The notes under the pieces: model-generated
Database searches by the model: none
Seen by the model: the letters and a program-made list of their open reading frames with translations, nothing else
What the model was told of the DNA's origin: nothing
In this document: piece by piece, positions 35,869 to 45,024 of the stretch
Layout of the letters: each line of letters begins with the position of its first letter
Numbering within the stretch: position 1 is the first letter of the stretch
Translations under genes and position numbers: made by a program
Source: Gracilimonas sp017641085
GTDB taxonomy: Bacteria > Bacteroidota > Rhodothermia > Balneolales > Balneolaceae
Strand: one strand, 5' to 3'
Length of the DNA: 64,000 bases
Assembly (NCBI RefSeq): GCF_046115515.1
Contig: NZ_CP175953.1

Positions 35869-36440
35869 AAGCACGGATTGAAATCCGTTGCTTGAATAAA
35901 GGATAACAGCCTTATCAATTTAGAAATTTTTGTAAGGAATCAGCCTGAAATAGCTCTTACTAAAGAATTGATCAAAAATAGTACTATGCCAAAAACATTG
36001 AATCAGGTTTGGGTACACGCCGTTTGGAGTACAAAAGACCGACTACCACTACTAAAGAGATATTTCAGAGGAGAACTGAACATTTACATTAAAGAAAACT
36101 CCTTGGAATGGGGTATTCAGGTTGATGTCGTGAATGGTATGCAAGACCATCTGCATGTTCTATTCAAACTTCCAACAACCCTTTCAGTGGCTGAAGTCAT
36201 AAAACAAATGAAAGGTTCTTCATCAAGGTGGGTGAATGAAAACTACTACCCAAGTGGGAAGTTTGAATGGCAACAGGGATATGGAGTATTTTCGGTTAGT
36301 ATGAATGATATTAACAGGATTAGGAATTACATCTACAATCAGGAATTACATCATCAAAATCGCTCATTTCAAGATGAGGTTAAGGAATTTGATATCAGGA
36401 AAATGTAGTCCTTTATTTAAGCGAAGGATTTCAATCCTTC
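35869..36440 (+). mobile_element. IS200/RAYT-like element bounded by inverted hairpins
   Basis: The left end carries AAGCACGGATTGAAATCCGT with a hairpin CGGATT/AATCCG, then CTTGAATAAAGGAT. The right end is its inverse: GTCCTTTATTTAAGCG, then a hairpin GAAGGATT/AATCCTTC. About 28 of the outer 33 bases match between the inverted ends. A single Y1 transposase gene lies between. IS200/IS605 elements use such hairpins as single-strand ends. Inverted matching ends are typical of REP hairpins that flank RAYT transposases, so this is closer to the RAYT type. Exact ends are not proven. Confidence 0.7.
35986..36408 (+). CDS. Y1 (IS200-type) transposase TnpA, RAYT-like
   Basis: The 140-aa protein is a complete HUH/Y1 transposase. 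The HUH pair is H55 and H57 in DHLHVLF, and the nucleophile tyrosine is probably Y115 in NYIYNQ. This enzyme cuts single-stranded DNA at hairpins and forms a 5'-phosphotyrosine link. The ATG at 35986 is preferred over an upstream TTG because MPKTLNQVWVHAVWSTKDR is the family's usual start. There is no tnpB or other cargo. It sits between inverted hairpins and next to xseA. Confidence 0.88.
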   Translation: MPKTLNQVWVHAVWSTKDRLPLLKRYFRGELNIYIKENSLEWGIQVDVVNGMQDHLHVLFKLPTTLSVAEVIKQMKGSSSRWVNENYYPSGKFEWQQGYGVFSVSMNDINRIRNYIYNQELHHQNRSFQDEVKEFDIRKM

Positions 36441-36484
36441 TTACATTAATTGCCTGTTAGATTCTAAACCTCAACCACCCCCCC

Positions 36485-37684
36485 ATGCCCGATAAACAAA
36501 TTCCGTTTCTTTTTGATATCCCAACCGTTGCCGAGCTCACCGAGAAGATCAAGAACCTGCTGGAGCAGAATTTTGTGGATATTTTGGTGGAGGGCGAAAC
36601 CAGCAACGTCAATCAAAGCCGGAACGGGCACTATTATTTCACCCTCAAAGATGCCGATGCCTCCCTTCCCTGTGTAATCTGGAGAAGCACTGCGCAACGG
36701 CTTGGCATTAATCTAACCGATGGTCAACAGATAGTAGTCGGTGGCGATATCCAGGTGTATGCTCCCCATGGTCGCTATCAGATGATTGTGAATCTGGTTC
36801 AGCAAGCCGGGATCGGGAAGCTTCAGCAGGCTTTTGAAAAGCTGAAGGCAAAGTTGAAAGAAGAAGGTTTATTTGATGACACCCACAAAGTAGCACTTCC
36901 CAAATTTCCCGAACGCATCGGGGTGGTGACATCCGCGACCGGTGCCGCTTTTCAGGACATCCGTTCTACCCTGGAAAAAAGATGGCCGCTGGCTGATGTG
37001 AAACTTTATCACGCCAGCGTGCAGGGCGTGAATGCTGCGCCGGAAATCGTGAATGGCATCAACTACTTCTCCAATCACAAGAATGTGGATGTCCTGATTA
37101 TCGGACGTGGCGGTGGTTCCCTGGAAGACCTGTGGCCGTTTAATGAAGAATCAGTTGCCCGCGCTGTCTATCACTGTGAAGTTCCTGTAATCAGCGCGGT
37201 GGGACATGAAGTTGATTTTTCCATCTCCGATTTTGTAGCCGATTCCCGGGCCGCTACTCCAACACAGGCGGCTGTACTTGCCGTGCCCGACATTAACGAA
37301 ATCCGGTTTATGGTAGAAGATTATGCCAAAAAACTGGAGGTTAATACCACCGGAGCCATTGAGTTATATAAAGATAAAGTAGCAAATATGGCGAAGTCAC
37401 ACGCCTTGCTGGCTGTAAAGCAGAAGATGGAATCGGCCCGGTCCCGTATTCTTACCCTGAATGAAAAGCTGGAACACCGGACCGAATCGTTGGTTCGGAA
37501 CCGAAAAGAACATCTCACCAAATTATTTCACTCTCTGGATAAGCAAAATCCTAACGAACCCCTCGAAAAAGGTTTTGCACGTGTATGGCAGGATGGAAAA
37601 TGGGTCCGGGAATCCAAAGCTTTCAAAAAAGCATCAGGGTTTGACTTAGAATGGAAAGATGCAAAAGTCACTCTTGGAGAATAA
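36485..37684 (+). CDS. xseA: Exodeoxyribonuclease VII large subunit
   Basis: XseA with several copies of XseB degrades single-stranded DNA from both ends. The 399 aa start with the OB-fold domain (VDILVEGETSNVNQSRNGHYYFT, about residues 35-56 in separate blocks) and continue into the catalytic core. That core contains RIGVVTSATGAAFQDI, IIGRGGGSLEDLWPFN and SAVGHEVDFSISDFVAD. The C-terminal coiled coil (about 270-365) binds XseB. No xseB gene is visible in the window. The end overlaps the next gene by 26 bases. Confidence 0.95.
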   Translation: MPDKQIPFLFDIPTVAELTEKIKNLLEQNFVDILVEGETSNVNQSRNGHYYFTLKDADASLPCVIWRSTAQRLGINLTDGQQIVVGGDIQVYAPHGRYQMIVNLVQQAGIGKLQQAFEKLKAKLKEEGLFDDTHKVALPKFPERIGVVTSATGAAFQDIRSTLEKRWPLADVKLYHASVQGVNAAPEIVNGINYFSNHKNVDVLIIGRGGGSLEDLWPFNEESVARAVYHCEVPVISAVGHEVDFSISDFVADSRAATPTQAAVLAVPDINEIRFMVEDYAKKLEVNTTGAIELYKDKVANMAKSHALLAVKQKMESARSRILTLNEKLEHRTESLVRNRKEHLTKLFHSLDKQNPNEPLEKGFARVWQDGKWVRESKAFKKASGFDLEWKDAKVTLGE

Positions 37685-38618
37685 GAACCACATAACGGTT
37701 TTAGGAGCCGGTGTTTCCGGTCTGACAACCGCCATTGTGCTTGCCGAGCATGGCTTCAAGGTAAACATCATTACAAAAGAACTTCCCAAACAAACCACTT
37801 CGGCCGTAGCTGCCGCCATTTGGTTTCCTTATGAAGCCTACCCGACAAACAAAGTAAACAGTTGGAGCCGCAGGTCGCTTTTAAGATTCAAGCATCTTGC
37901 CCAGAATGAAGACTCCGGGGTCTCTTTCATCCCCTTCACAGCCTATCTCGACACCCGGGAAAAACCGTGGTGGCTGGATGCTTTACCGGGCGAGAATATA
38001 CTTAATGACAACGTTCAGCATCCGGTTCACCCCAATTACAGAGGATACACCCTCAACGTACCTTTGATAGAAACTCCCATCTATCTGGAGTACCTTTTGA
38101 ATCGTATTAGAGAATCAGGCGGGGAAATAATCCGGCAGGAAGTTACCTCTGTTGATGAACTTGAAGCATATTTCCCGGTGGTGAATTGCACCGGTTTAGG
38201 CGCAAAGCATTTATTCAGTGACGAACAACTGTACCCCATTCAGGGACAGGTTCTGCGAGTAGCTCCTGATCAGAAAATTCAGGGAATGGCCACCGAGTAT
38301 GAGCTGGGAGATCAGGAAATGGCTTACATCATTCCGCGAAGGGATGGAATTATATTAGGTGGTTCCGCCAAAAAGTATCAAACTTCTACCAAAGCGAATC
38401 CCTCCCTTACAGAACGAATCCTTACATATTGCTCGGAATTTGAACCTGCTGTTTTGGAACTGCCGGTATTAGATGTGAAAGTTGGGTTACGTCCCGGAAG
38501 ACCACAAATCAGGCTGGAAAAAGATCCTCATTTGCCCGTAATCCATAATTATGGCCATGGCGGCGCGGGTTATACCGTATCCTGGGGATGCGCTGAAGAT
38601 GTGATGAACCTAATCTGA
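37659..38618 (+). CDS. D-amino-acid oxidase-like FAD enzyme
   Basis: This 319-aa flavoprotein has the FAD-binding VLGAGVSGLTTAIVLAEHG (about residues 15-33) and the DAAO features of the KQTTSAVAAAIWFPYE loop and the C-terminal VGLRPGRPQIRLE, with R283-type substrate binding. The end GHGGAGYTVSWGCA completes the FAD site. It should oxidise a D-amino acid to the keto acid and hydrogen peroxide. The substrate (neutral or acidic) cannot be told. It starts inside xseA, so it is probably translated from the same mRNA, although the functions are unrelated. Confidence 0.85.
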   Translation: MQKSLLENKNHITVLGAGVSGLTTAIVLAEHGFKVNIITKELPKQTTSAVAAAIWFPYEAYPTNKVNSWSRRSLLRFKHLAQNEDSGVSFIPFTAYLDTREKPWWLDALPGENILNDNVQHPVHPNYRGYTLNVPLIETPIYLEYLLNRIRESGGEIIRQEVTSVDELEAYFPVVNCTGLGAKHLFSDEQLYPIQGQVLRVAPDQKIQGMATEYELGDQEMAYIIPRRDGIILGGSAKKYQTSTKANPSLTERILTYCSEFEPAVLELPVLDVKVGLRPGRPQIRLEKDPHLPVIHNYGHGGAGYTVSWGCAEDVMNLI

Positions 38619-38864
38619 TCACTTCATCAATTCTTAATAAGAACAATTTATCCTTTGCAAAAAAATAAACGTGCCGTTCTTAGTAGCGGAACAGTAGGTT
38701 ATATGAAATGTCCTGAAATGATGGGTTTTGACAAAACGCTTCGGTACTTAATCGTTTTGGGAATAATAACGGTTAACGCCTTAAGGAATTTTAAGTCACC
38801 GCCGATAAGGGTAGGACAATTTTTAAGTAACTATAATTATCCAACAAAAAATTTTACCAAGAGA

Positions 38865-39932
38865 ATGATCTCCAGAATAAGTTTTACGATTGCAGTGTTC
38901 GCTGCATTTTTTTTGAACGCCAACGCACAGGATAACAGCAATTTTGACTTTTCAGGGAACGCCAGGTTTGCCTACGTAAGCTCCTCGGGAGAAGCTCTTG
39001 AGCACTTTGAAGGTACTTCTTTCCTGAGAGTCCGGGTTGGAGCTTTTTATACATTCAACGAGAATCACGGATTCAAAGCCCGGTTAGCTACTACTCAGTC
39101 TTCTGAATTCCCGGAAGTCAGTTTTACCATACAAGCCGATGGCGGCGGACTTAATCGCGGAAGCATTTCTTTTGATGAATTTTACTATCGGTTCAAGAAT
39201 GAACAAACCGAGGTAAAAGCAGGACGTTTTCAGTATTACCCAAAAGTTCTTTCCAATGCCGGAAGAAGTCATTTCCGCTTTATGAGCAACAACATAAACA
39301 TTCACTGGGTGGATGGGATTTATGTGAAAAGAAACCTGAATGAAGACTGGTACGGAGAAATCTTAGGGGAGTATCAGCCGCGCAATAATACCTCTTACTC
39401 CTACCGCGGAGCGCTTAATTTTGGTAACAACGAGCATAACCTGGTTTCTTATCTTGGGCTCGAAAACCGAACGCGCGATGACAACAACTTCATACAAAAA
39501 GGATTTGGGCTGTTTGTAGCGCCCAATGCTTATTTCAAATCCGGTGGTTACAGCACCTACCTGGCTGTAATGAGCCGCCTGGTTTACGACCTGCCCAAGC
39601 CCGATGCCCTTAACGGAGGAAGTTTCCGTATTGCCGCCGAAATTGGCCAAAACCTGAATACGACCTTTGAAGACGGAACCAGTGCTGTGCTTTCTTTGGG
39701 CGTGCACAATTTCGCAGACAAGCACCAGTTTATGGTTGAGTTTGCCAAAACGGATTCAGACTGGCTTACTCCAAATGTATATGGACCTAATTCCGATGAA
39801 GTTGAATTCAGATATCGATACTTCATCACTGATGATTTAAATATCGATTTCCGGTACCGAATCCGTGAGTCCCGAAGTGATTTTGTGGATACGAACTACA
39901 ACTTCTTTGCCCGGGCTACATACTCTTTCTAA
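38865..39932 (+). CDS. Outer-membrane beta-barrel protein
   Basis: The 355-aa product has a signal peptide (MISRISFTIAVFAAFF, ending NANAQ) and then alternating strands with aromatic girdle residues, ending in ATYSF with a terminal Phe, as in barrel proteins. No substrate-specific motif is recognised; a porin-like role is inferred. An in-frame upstream ATG at 38655 would add 70 residues without a sensible signal, so I place the start at 38865, directly before the signal peptide. The 246-base leader from 38619 shows no recognisable riboswitch. Confidence 0.75.
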   Translation: MISRISFTIAVFAAFFLNANAQDNSNFDFSGNARFAYVSSSGEALEHFEGTSFLRVRVGAFYTFNENHGFKARLATTQSSEFPEVSFTIQADGGGLNRGSISFDEFYYRFKNEQTEVKAGRFQYYPKVLSNAGRSHFRFMSNNINIHWVDGIYVKRNLNEDWYGEILGEYQPRNNTSYSYRGALNFGNNEHNLVSYLGLENRTRDDNNFIQKGFGLFVAPNAYFKSGGYSTYLAVMSRLVYDLPKPDALNGGSFRIAAEIGQNLNTTFEDGTSAVLSLGVHNFADKHQFMVEFAKTDSDWLTPNVYGPNSDEVEFRYRYFITDDLNIDFRYRIRESRSDFVDTNYNFFARATYSF

Positions 39933-39946
39933 AGAACATTAGGATA

Positions 39947-41086
39947 TTACGCTTCCTGTTTAGGATAACAGCCGAGGACCTTTAACTCCTCGGCTTTTTT
40001 ATTGAGCTCATCCAAACCGGCAGAAACTTCAGGGTCGTCTATATTGGCAAGAATATCCAGGTAGAAAGAATACTTCCAGGGTTCATTCAACCTTGGGCGC
40101 GATTCCAGCTTGGCCATGTTGATTTTATGCTTATGCAAAATATTCAGGCATTCTATCAAAGAACCCTCTTCGTTTGAAGTCACCATCATCAGGGATGTTT
40201 TAGCCGGTATTTGAACGTCAACCTGAACCGGCTCTTTAGCGGCTACCACAAAGCGGGTATAGTTTTCTTTTTGATTGGCAATGTCGTGTTCAATCACATG
40301 TAGTCCGTATAAGTCTGCCGCATGGGCTCCGGCAATAGCTGCCTGGGATAAATCTCCGTCTTCCAGTACTTTTTTGGCCGACATGGCCGTATCCAAATAT
40401 GACTCCACCTTACACCGCGGGAGCTTCGTTAAGAACTGCGAGCACTGGGCAATGGCCTGGGGGTGTGACATGATCCGCCGGATTTTACCTAATTCTACTT
40501 GTTCTACGGCCATCAAGCAGTGAACTACCTTCAGAATTTCCTCTCCCACAATATGGAGTTTTTCATTTCCCAGAATGTCATAAGTATCGTTGATGGAGCC
40601 GGCCGTGGTATTTTCTATGGGTAACAATGCATAATCCACCTTGTCATCCAAAACAGCCTGCGCCGCCTGCTGAAAGGTGTCATAGCCAATGGCATCCACC
40701 GTTGAATAACGATCGCTAAAGTGACGAGTAGCTGCCTGATGACTGTAAGCCCCATCGGTTCCCTGGTAAGAAACCCGAATGACTTCCCCCTCCGATTTCT
40801 CGTTCTGATGATCAACCAGGGAGTGTGTCTGAAAGCGTACCGAGTTGGTGATGATTTCCCGAAACAGGTGTTCAGCGTAATATCGATCCAGGCCGACTTC
40901 ATGGGCCAAATCCCGAATCCGGTTTAATAGCTGCTCTTCCTTTTCAAGATCCCGGATGCCCTGTTCATTTTTGAGCTTCAAATCCGAGACTTCCTTTACC
41001 AGTCCCTGTCGCTGAGCCAGCGCTTTAAGAATAGTCCGGTCTATATCATCCAGTTGCTTGCGGATGGAGTCTAATTCATCTGACAT
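39947..41086 (-). CDS. pheA: Chorismate mutase/prephenate dehydratase (P-protein)
   Basis: This fused enzyme turns chorismate into phenylpyruvate for phenylalanine synthesis. The N-terminal AroQ-type mutase domain (residues 1 to about 90) has the IRKQLDDIDRTIL start. The dehydratase domain (about 103-285) has GTDGAYSHQAA, ENTTAGSINDTYD and the catalytic TRF near residue 280. The C-terminal ACT domain contains LESRP for feedback by phenylalanine. All parts are complete at 379 aa. It is convergent with the barrel-protein gene and appears monocistronic. Confidence 0.96.
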   Translation of the reverse strand: MSDELDSIRKQLDDIDRTILKALAQRQGLVKEVSDLKLKNEQGIRDLEKEEQLLNRIRDLAHEVGLDRYYAEHLFREIITNSVRFQTHSLVDHQNEKSEGEVIRVSYQGTDGAYSHQAATRHFSDRYSTVDAIGYDTFQQAAQAVLDDKVDYALLPIENTTAGSINDTYDILGNEKLHIVGEEILKVVHCLMAVEQVELGKIRRIMSHPQAIAQCSQFLTKLPRCKVESYLDTAMSAKKVLEDGDLSQAAIAGAHAADLYGLHVIEHDIANQKENYTRFVVAAKEPVQVDVQIPAKTSLMMVTSNEEGSLIECLNILHKHKINMAKLESRPRLNEPWKYSFYLDILANIDDPEVSAGLDELNKKAEELKVLGCYPKQEA

Positions 41087-41371
41087 ATCAATATTCCTAT
41101 CTGTGAGTGATTATGGAAAGTAGTAAATGTGATGGGCATTTAAAGAAGGAATTTTGGGTTGATGAATGGGTTCTGCTAACTCTGATATTTTCACTTCAGA
41201 TTATTGAACCTTGATTAGGAGGATTCTGGGATTTGCTTGATTAGAAGATGCTTTATCCCACTAAAATTAAGTACAAGTTGCCCTTTTTGCAGGAAGGATG
41301 GAACCGGGAACTGGCTATTTGGCGGAATACCCAAAATTAGCTATTGTGGAAAATCACCCGAATTAAAATTC

Positions 41372-41851
41372 ATGACTATGACTAATCTTTTCTTTATCCC
41401 GCTCCTCACTGTATTATTTCTGCTTCCTGCGCAGGACCCTGCCACCGATGTTGATGCTCTCTGGGATGAAATGAGCCGAACCGTAGAAGAAGGTGCATTT
41501 GAGGATTATGCAGCCTTATATCATGAAGATGCTGTTTTGGTAAATGGCATTTCCGGAGAGAGCTACCCCATTTCAAGTGCCTTAGATGGCTGGAAGCAAG
41601 GCTTTCTGGATACCAAAGCTGGGAAAATGAAAGCCGGTGTAGAGTTTCGCTTCAGTAAAAGAATGCACAGCGAAACCACCGCTCATGACACTGGCATTTT
41701 TAACTACTATTCGCAAATGGAGGGGAAAGAACCCCAGCCGATTTATGTTCACTTTCAGGGACTATTGGTGAAAAAGGACGGCGAATGGAAACTGCTGATG
41801 GAGTACCAGGAGTCTATGGCCACTGAGGAAGAATGGGAGAAGTTGAAGTAA
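41372..41851 (+). CDS. Secreted SnoaL/DUF4440-like protein
   Basis: The 159-aa protein has a signal peptide (MTMTNLFFIPLLTVLFLLPA) and an NTF2-like fold. That fold is suggested by DVDALWDEMSRTVEEGAFEDY followed by YHEDAVLVNGI and a final GEWKLLMEYQESM. It may bind or act on a small molecule in the periplasm; the ligand is unknown. I chose the ATG at 41372 because the signal peptide starts there. The 285-base spacer before it (41087-41371) has no gene I can support. Confidence 0.7.
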   Translation: MTMTNLFFIPLLTVLFLLPAQDPATDVDALWDEMSRTVEEGAFEDYAALYHEDAVLVNGISGESYPISSALDGWKQGFLDTKAGKMKAGVEFRFSKRMHSETTAHDTGIFNYYSQMEGKEPQPIYVHFQGLLVKKDGEWKLLMEYQESMATEEEWEKLK

Positions 41852-41906
41852 TAAAAATGGTACGATTTACTAAAACTTTTCTACCGATCCTCCGTAGTTT
41901 GCAGCC

Positions 41907-42617
41907 ATGATCTATGCTATTACCGTGCTCGCCATCTCATGGGTGATTGTCTATTTATCAGAGAAAAAGAACCTTTTAACTATTTGGTTTACACCTCTAA
42001 GTCAAAGGACTAAAGAGTTCGTCAGCGGATTTCTCATTCTTGCGATTTTGAGTGCCATCACTCAATTACTCTTCGGATACTTAAGTGGTGTAAGCTGGCA
42101 ACTCAGTGATAGCATCACCCCTGAACTGATTTTTAATTCCACCTTTTATGATTTGAAATCTGTTTTATTTGAAGAACTCACATTCAGGGGCATTATTCTG
42201 TACCTGCTACTCAGATATACAGGGAAAAGACAAACTTCCCTTCTGCTAACCGCTGCCGCATTTGGGGTTTATCACTGGTTTACTTTTGGGGTAATGGGAA
42301 ACATCATGGCAATGATTGTGGTATTTATTATAACCGGATACATGGGTTATGTTTTCGCTGTTTCCTATGAAAAAACAAACTCCATCATACTTCCCATAGC
42401 TCTTCACCTTGGGTGGAATGTTATTAACAACACCATGTTTTCAAACGGCCCCAACGGAATTCAACTTTTAGAAGCTGTTCAGGGACAAATGCCTTTTGAT
42501 CCTGGAGCTTATTCAGGTTTAATCAGTTTGGGCTGGTACCTGTTAATTCCTTCAGTCGTTCTGTTCATACTTCACAAATGCTATACCCCTCAAACCAAAG
42601 ACTTTAAACTGCTATAG
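41907..42617 (+). CDS. CPBP-family intramembrane metalloprotease
   Basis: The 236-aa membrane protein has about seven helices and the three CAAX-protease/bacteriocin-processing motifs: E89-E90 with R94 in FEELTFRG, H123 in FGVYHW, and H167 with N171 in HLGWN. These bind one metal for proteolysis inside the membrane. Bacterial members process peptides or prenylated proteins, but no substrate gene is nearby. It is 55 bases after the DUF4440-like gene and is followed by a terminator. Confidence 0.85.
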   Translation: MIYAITVLAISWVIVYLSEKKNLLTIWFTPLSQRTKEFVSGFLILAILSAITQLLFGYLSGVSWQLSDSITPELIFNSTFYDLKSVLFEELTFRGIILYLLLRYTGKRQTSLLLTAAAFGVYHWFTFGVMGNIMAMIVVFIITGYMGYVFAVSYEKTNSIILPIALHLGWNVINNTMFSNGPNGIQLLEAVQGQMPFDPGAYSGLISLGWYLLIPSVVLFILHKCYTPQTKDFKLL

Positions 42618-42622
42618 TCTTT

Positions 42623-42653
42623 TAGGCTTAAGTACCCGGGAAAGCCTTTCTTC
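42623..42653 (+). terminator. Probable terminator after the CPBP protease
   Basis: AGGCTT and AAGCCT form a 6-bp stem with a 12-base loop and are followed by a pyrimidine-rich TTTCTTCCTCC tail, starting six bases after the stop codon. Confidence 0.5.
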
Positions 42654-42762
42654 CTCCACTACCAGCAGCAACTATACACTAACTTGTTAATTGATCTCAT
42701 AAATTTGCATATCATTCTAAATTTAATAGATTTAGTTATACGTTTAATCAAATGGATCTGTC

Positions 42763-43772
42763 ATGAACATTTTTCGGTGTACTATCTTATCTCTTCTATT
42801 AATTGTAGCATTTAATTCCAAGGGGCTTGCTCAGGCCGAAGTTGATTCCGCATATATTGATTATTTAAATAGCTCCTGGGATGAAGTCCAGGCAACTGAA
42901 TATGACGATTCCATTCAGTCAAAGTATGCTTCCGAATTCTATGAATATTATCTGGAGCACGAAGAAACCGTGGCCGGAAAAAAAGCTTTACAGAGTGCCC
43001 TAATGATGTGGGGAAATACCGGAAATGCGGCTATCATGGATGAAGCCATTAGTAAGTTTAAACCTGACTCTGATGTGTGGGCTTGGGTTCCTAACTCTCT
43101 CGGCCATGCATATGTAGGAGATTCTAGCAGAACCCATCAGGATGCTATGAAGAAACTTGAATCCTTAAAAGATTACGTCACTAATCCGGTTGGCAAATCT
43201 GCTATTCTTACATCGCTTGTCAGAGTTTATAAACGAAATCCCGACACCCACCAAAAGGCACTTGAATATGCGCAGGATCTGGTTGAAATTAATGAAAGTA
43301 AATGGTTCGTCGATCTTGGACTGGGCGCTATTTATGAATTGGAGTCTTTGGGAATTGGACAGGCTGCGCCGGAATTCACAGCTACAACTTATCACGGGGA
43401 AGAATTCAACCTCGCCGATCATAAAGGCAAATATATCATTCTCGACTTTTGGGCGACATGGTGCGGGCCCTGCATGCCTGAAATTCCGGTTATTAAGTCC
43501 TTGAGAGAAACATACCCGGAAGAAGATTTAACCATCTTAAGTATTGCACTGGAGGAAGATTCAGAGAAATACGACAAATTTCTTACTGAGAACGGGATGA
43601 CCTGGACTCAAATCCTCCAGGAAAAAAGAGGGAAGATGAAATTCCTACCCTATATAATGTTGGCGGCATTCCCCAAAAATACATTATTGGGCCTGAAGGA
43701 AATATTGTGGCCAAGCATCTTCGGGGCGAAAGGCTCACTGCAAAAATGGACACCTTGATAAACCGAAAATAG
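42763..43772 (+). pseudogene. TlpA-like thioredoxin protein with a helical domain, frameshifted near the C-terminus
   Basis: After a signal peptide (to about residue 24, ending GLAQ), a helical domain (about 30-195) precedes a TlpA-type redoxin domain (about 198-336). The active pair is C234 and C237 in ATWCGPCMPE. The frame then shifts: the expected end IPTLYNVGGIPQKYIIGPEG continues in another frame from a run of six A at 43622-43627. One added base restores the cis-Pro loop (GGIP) and the normal stop at 43772. A base-calling error is likely. As written, the frame ends at 43758 with an unrelated tail. The role is probably reduction or folding of exported proteins. Confidence 0.82.
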
Positions 43773-43781
43773 AGTTAGTGG

Positions 43782-44873
43782 CTATTCTTCTTCATCCAGC
43801 CAGCCAAACCTGCGTTGCAGCGATTTGATAGTGATGGCATGCCGTTCGGTGCCCCGGGTTCCCAGAAGAAACCCGATGGGCTTGAGGTCTTCCACATTTT
43901 CACAGACGATTTTAAACAAACCGAGGTACGGAATGATGATCAGCATGCCCGGCACTCCCCAAATCATGCTGGCCGCTATCAATGAAAAAATAATGACCAG
44001 CGGATTTATCTGAACGTATGAACCGGTGATATTCGGGGTTAGGATGTTGTTCTCTAAAAACTGGACGATCAAAAACTGGATGAGGATTGGGATGGCCAAG
44101 CCCGGCGTTCCGGTTCCTAAAGTAAATAGCAGCACTACCCCATAACCAAGCACAGTGCCTAAATATGGGATCAGGTTAAACAGGGCAGCAATTATTCCGA
44201 AGAGCAAGGCATATTCCAGTCCAATCAGGTAAAACCCAAGGGAATTCAATCCCATCAGAATAAAGCATACAATCACCAGTCCTTTCAAATATTTTGGCAC
44301 TACTTCTGAAGCCTGATCAATGATATTCTGTGCGGCTTCCTCCTGGTCGTTATAGATCAGCATAGAGATAAAGTCCCGGAATTTATCCCTGTAAAACAGC
44401 AGCAGGAAGGTATAAACAGGAATCAGCCCAAGACTCAAAAGCGTATTTGTGGTGGCTGTAAAAAGCTGACTTATATACTGCCCGGTTTCGCCCAGCGACT
44501 CAATCAAAGAATCAATCCCCGAGATATAAATACCGGTATATGCTCCGATTGCATCAAATATACTTTGGATATTGATCTCGAACTGCTCTTTTAGTTTTGG
44601 GAAGTCTTCCGTGAAGTTTGTTGATAGTGTACCAATGACCGCCACGACGCCCGTCACAATGGCTATAAAACCCAACACCACGATAAAGTTGGTTGCAATA
44701 CGTGGGATTTTGTGTTTTTCAAGCCAATCGGCGTAAGGGAAAAGCAGGTAGGCCAGCATAATACTCAGAAACAAAGGCACCAAAAGCGGACGGGCTAAAA
44801 TCAATGCGGCTACCACCAAAAAGGCGAAAGCCAGTCGTATGGTGTTTCGAAGTAAAAGTGGATATTCATTCAT
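43782..44873 (-). CDS. AI-2E family transporter (PF01594 type)
   Basis: The 363-aa membrane protein has about eight helices in the usual arrangement. A helical hairpin lies at the N-terminus (residues 10-75), followed by a soluble segment and the conserved NLIPYLGTVLG (about residue 236) and GVPGMLIIIPYLG (about 305) signatures. Members export autoinducer-2 in some species or act as Na+/H+ antiporters in others, so a specific substrate is not assigned. The C-terminal tail is Arg-rich and cytosolic. It is convergent with the TlpA-like gene. Confidence 0.88.
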   Translation of the reverse strand: MNEYPLLLRNTIRLAFAFLVVAALILARPLLVPLFLSIMLAYLLFPYADWLEKHKIPRIATNFIVVLGFIAIVTGVVAVIGTLSTNFTEDFPKLKEQFEINIQSIFDAIGAYTGIYISGIDSLIESLGETGQYISQLFTATTNTLLSLGLIPVYTFLLLFYRDKFRDFISMLIYNDQEEAAQNIIDQASEVVPKYLKGLVIVCFILMGLNSLGFYLIGLEYALLFGIIAALFNLIPYLGTVLGYGVVLLFTLGTGTPGLAIPILIQFLIVQFLENNILTPNITGSYVQINPLVIIFSLIAASMIWGVPGMLIIIPYLGLFKIVCENVEDLKPIGFLLGTRGTERHAITIKSLQRRFGWLDEEE

Positions 44874-45024
44874 AGGATTCGATTTTATGCCAAAGGATAC
44901 AATTCGAACAGCAATATATCATCATTAATATAAGCTTAAGTCTATATTATTTTTTCTAACAGGATGGGACTTTGTTTCTGCATTTTTATTACACTCAAGT
45001 TCACTCTAACTAATTGTGCGCCTT

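Noticed and set aside
37659..37684. The 26-base overlaps xseA/DAAO and dprA/obgE as a shared regulatory feature
   Set aside because: The equal length is a coincidence of start-codon choice; the sequences of the two overlaps are unrelated.
38655..38864. N-terminal extension of the barrel protein
   Set aside because: The extra 70 residues lack a signal at the start and would hide the real signal peptide at 38865.
41087..41371. Coding remnants upstream of the DUF4440-like gene
   Set aside because: Short frames are present but have stops and no similarity I recognise; the longer reading from 41237 has no sensible start.
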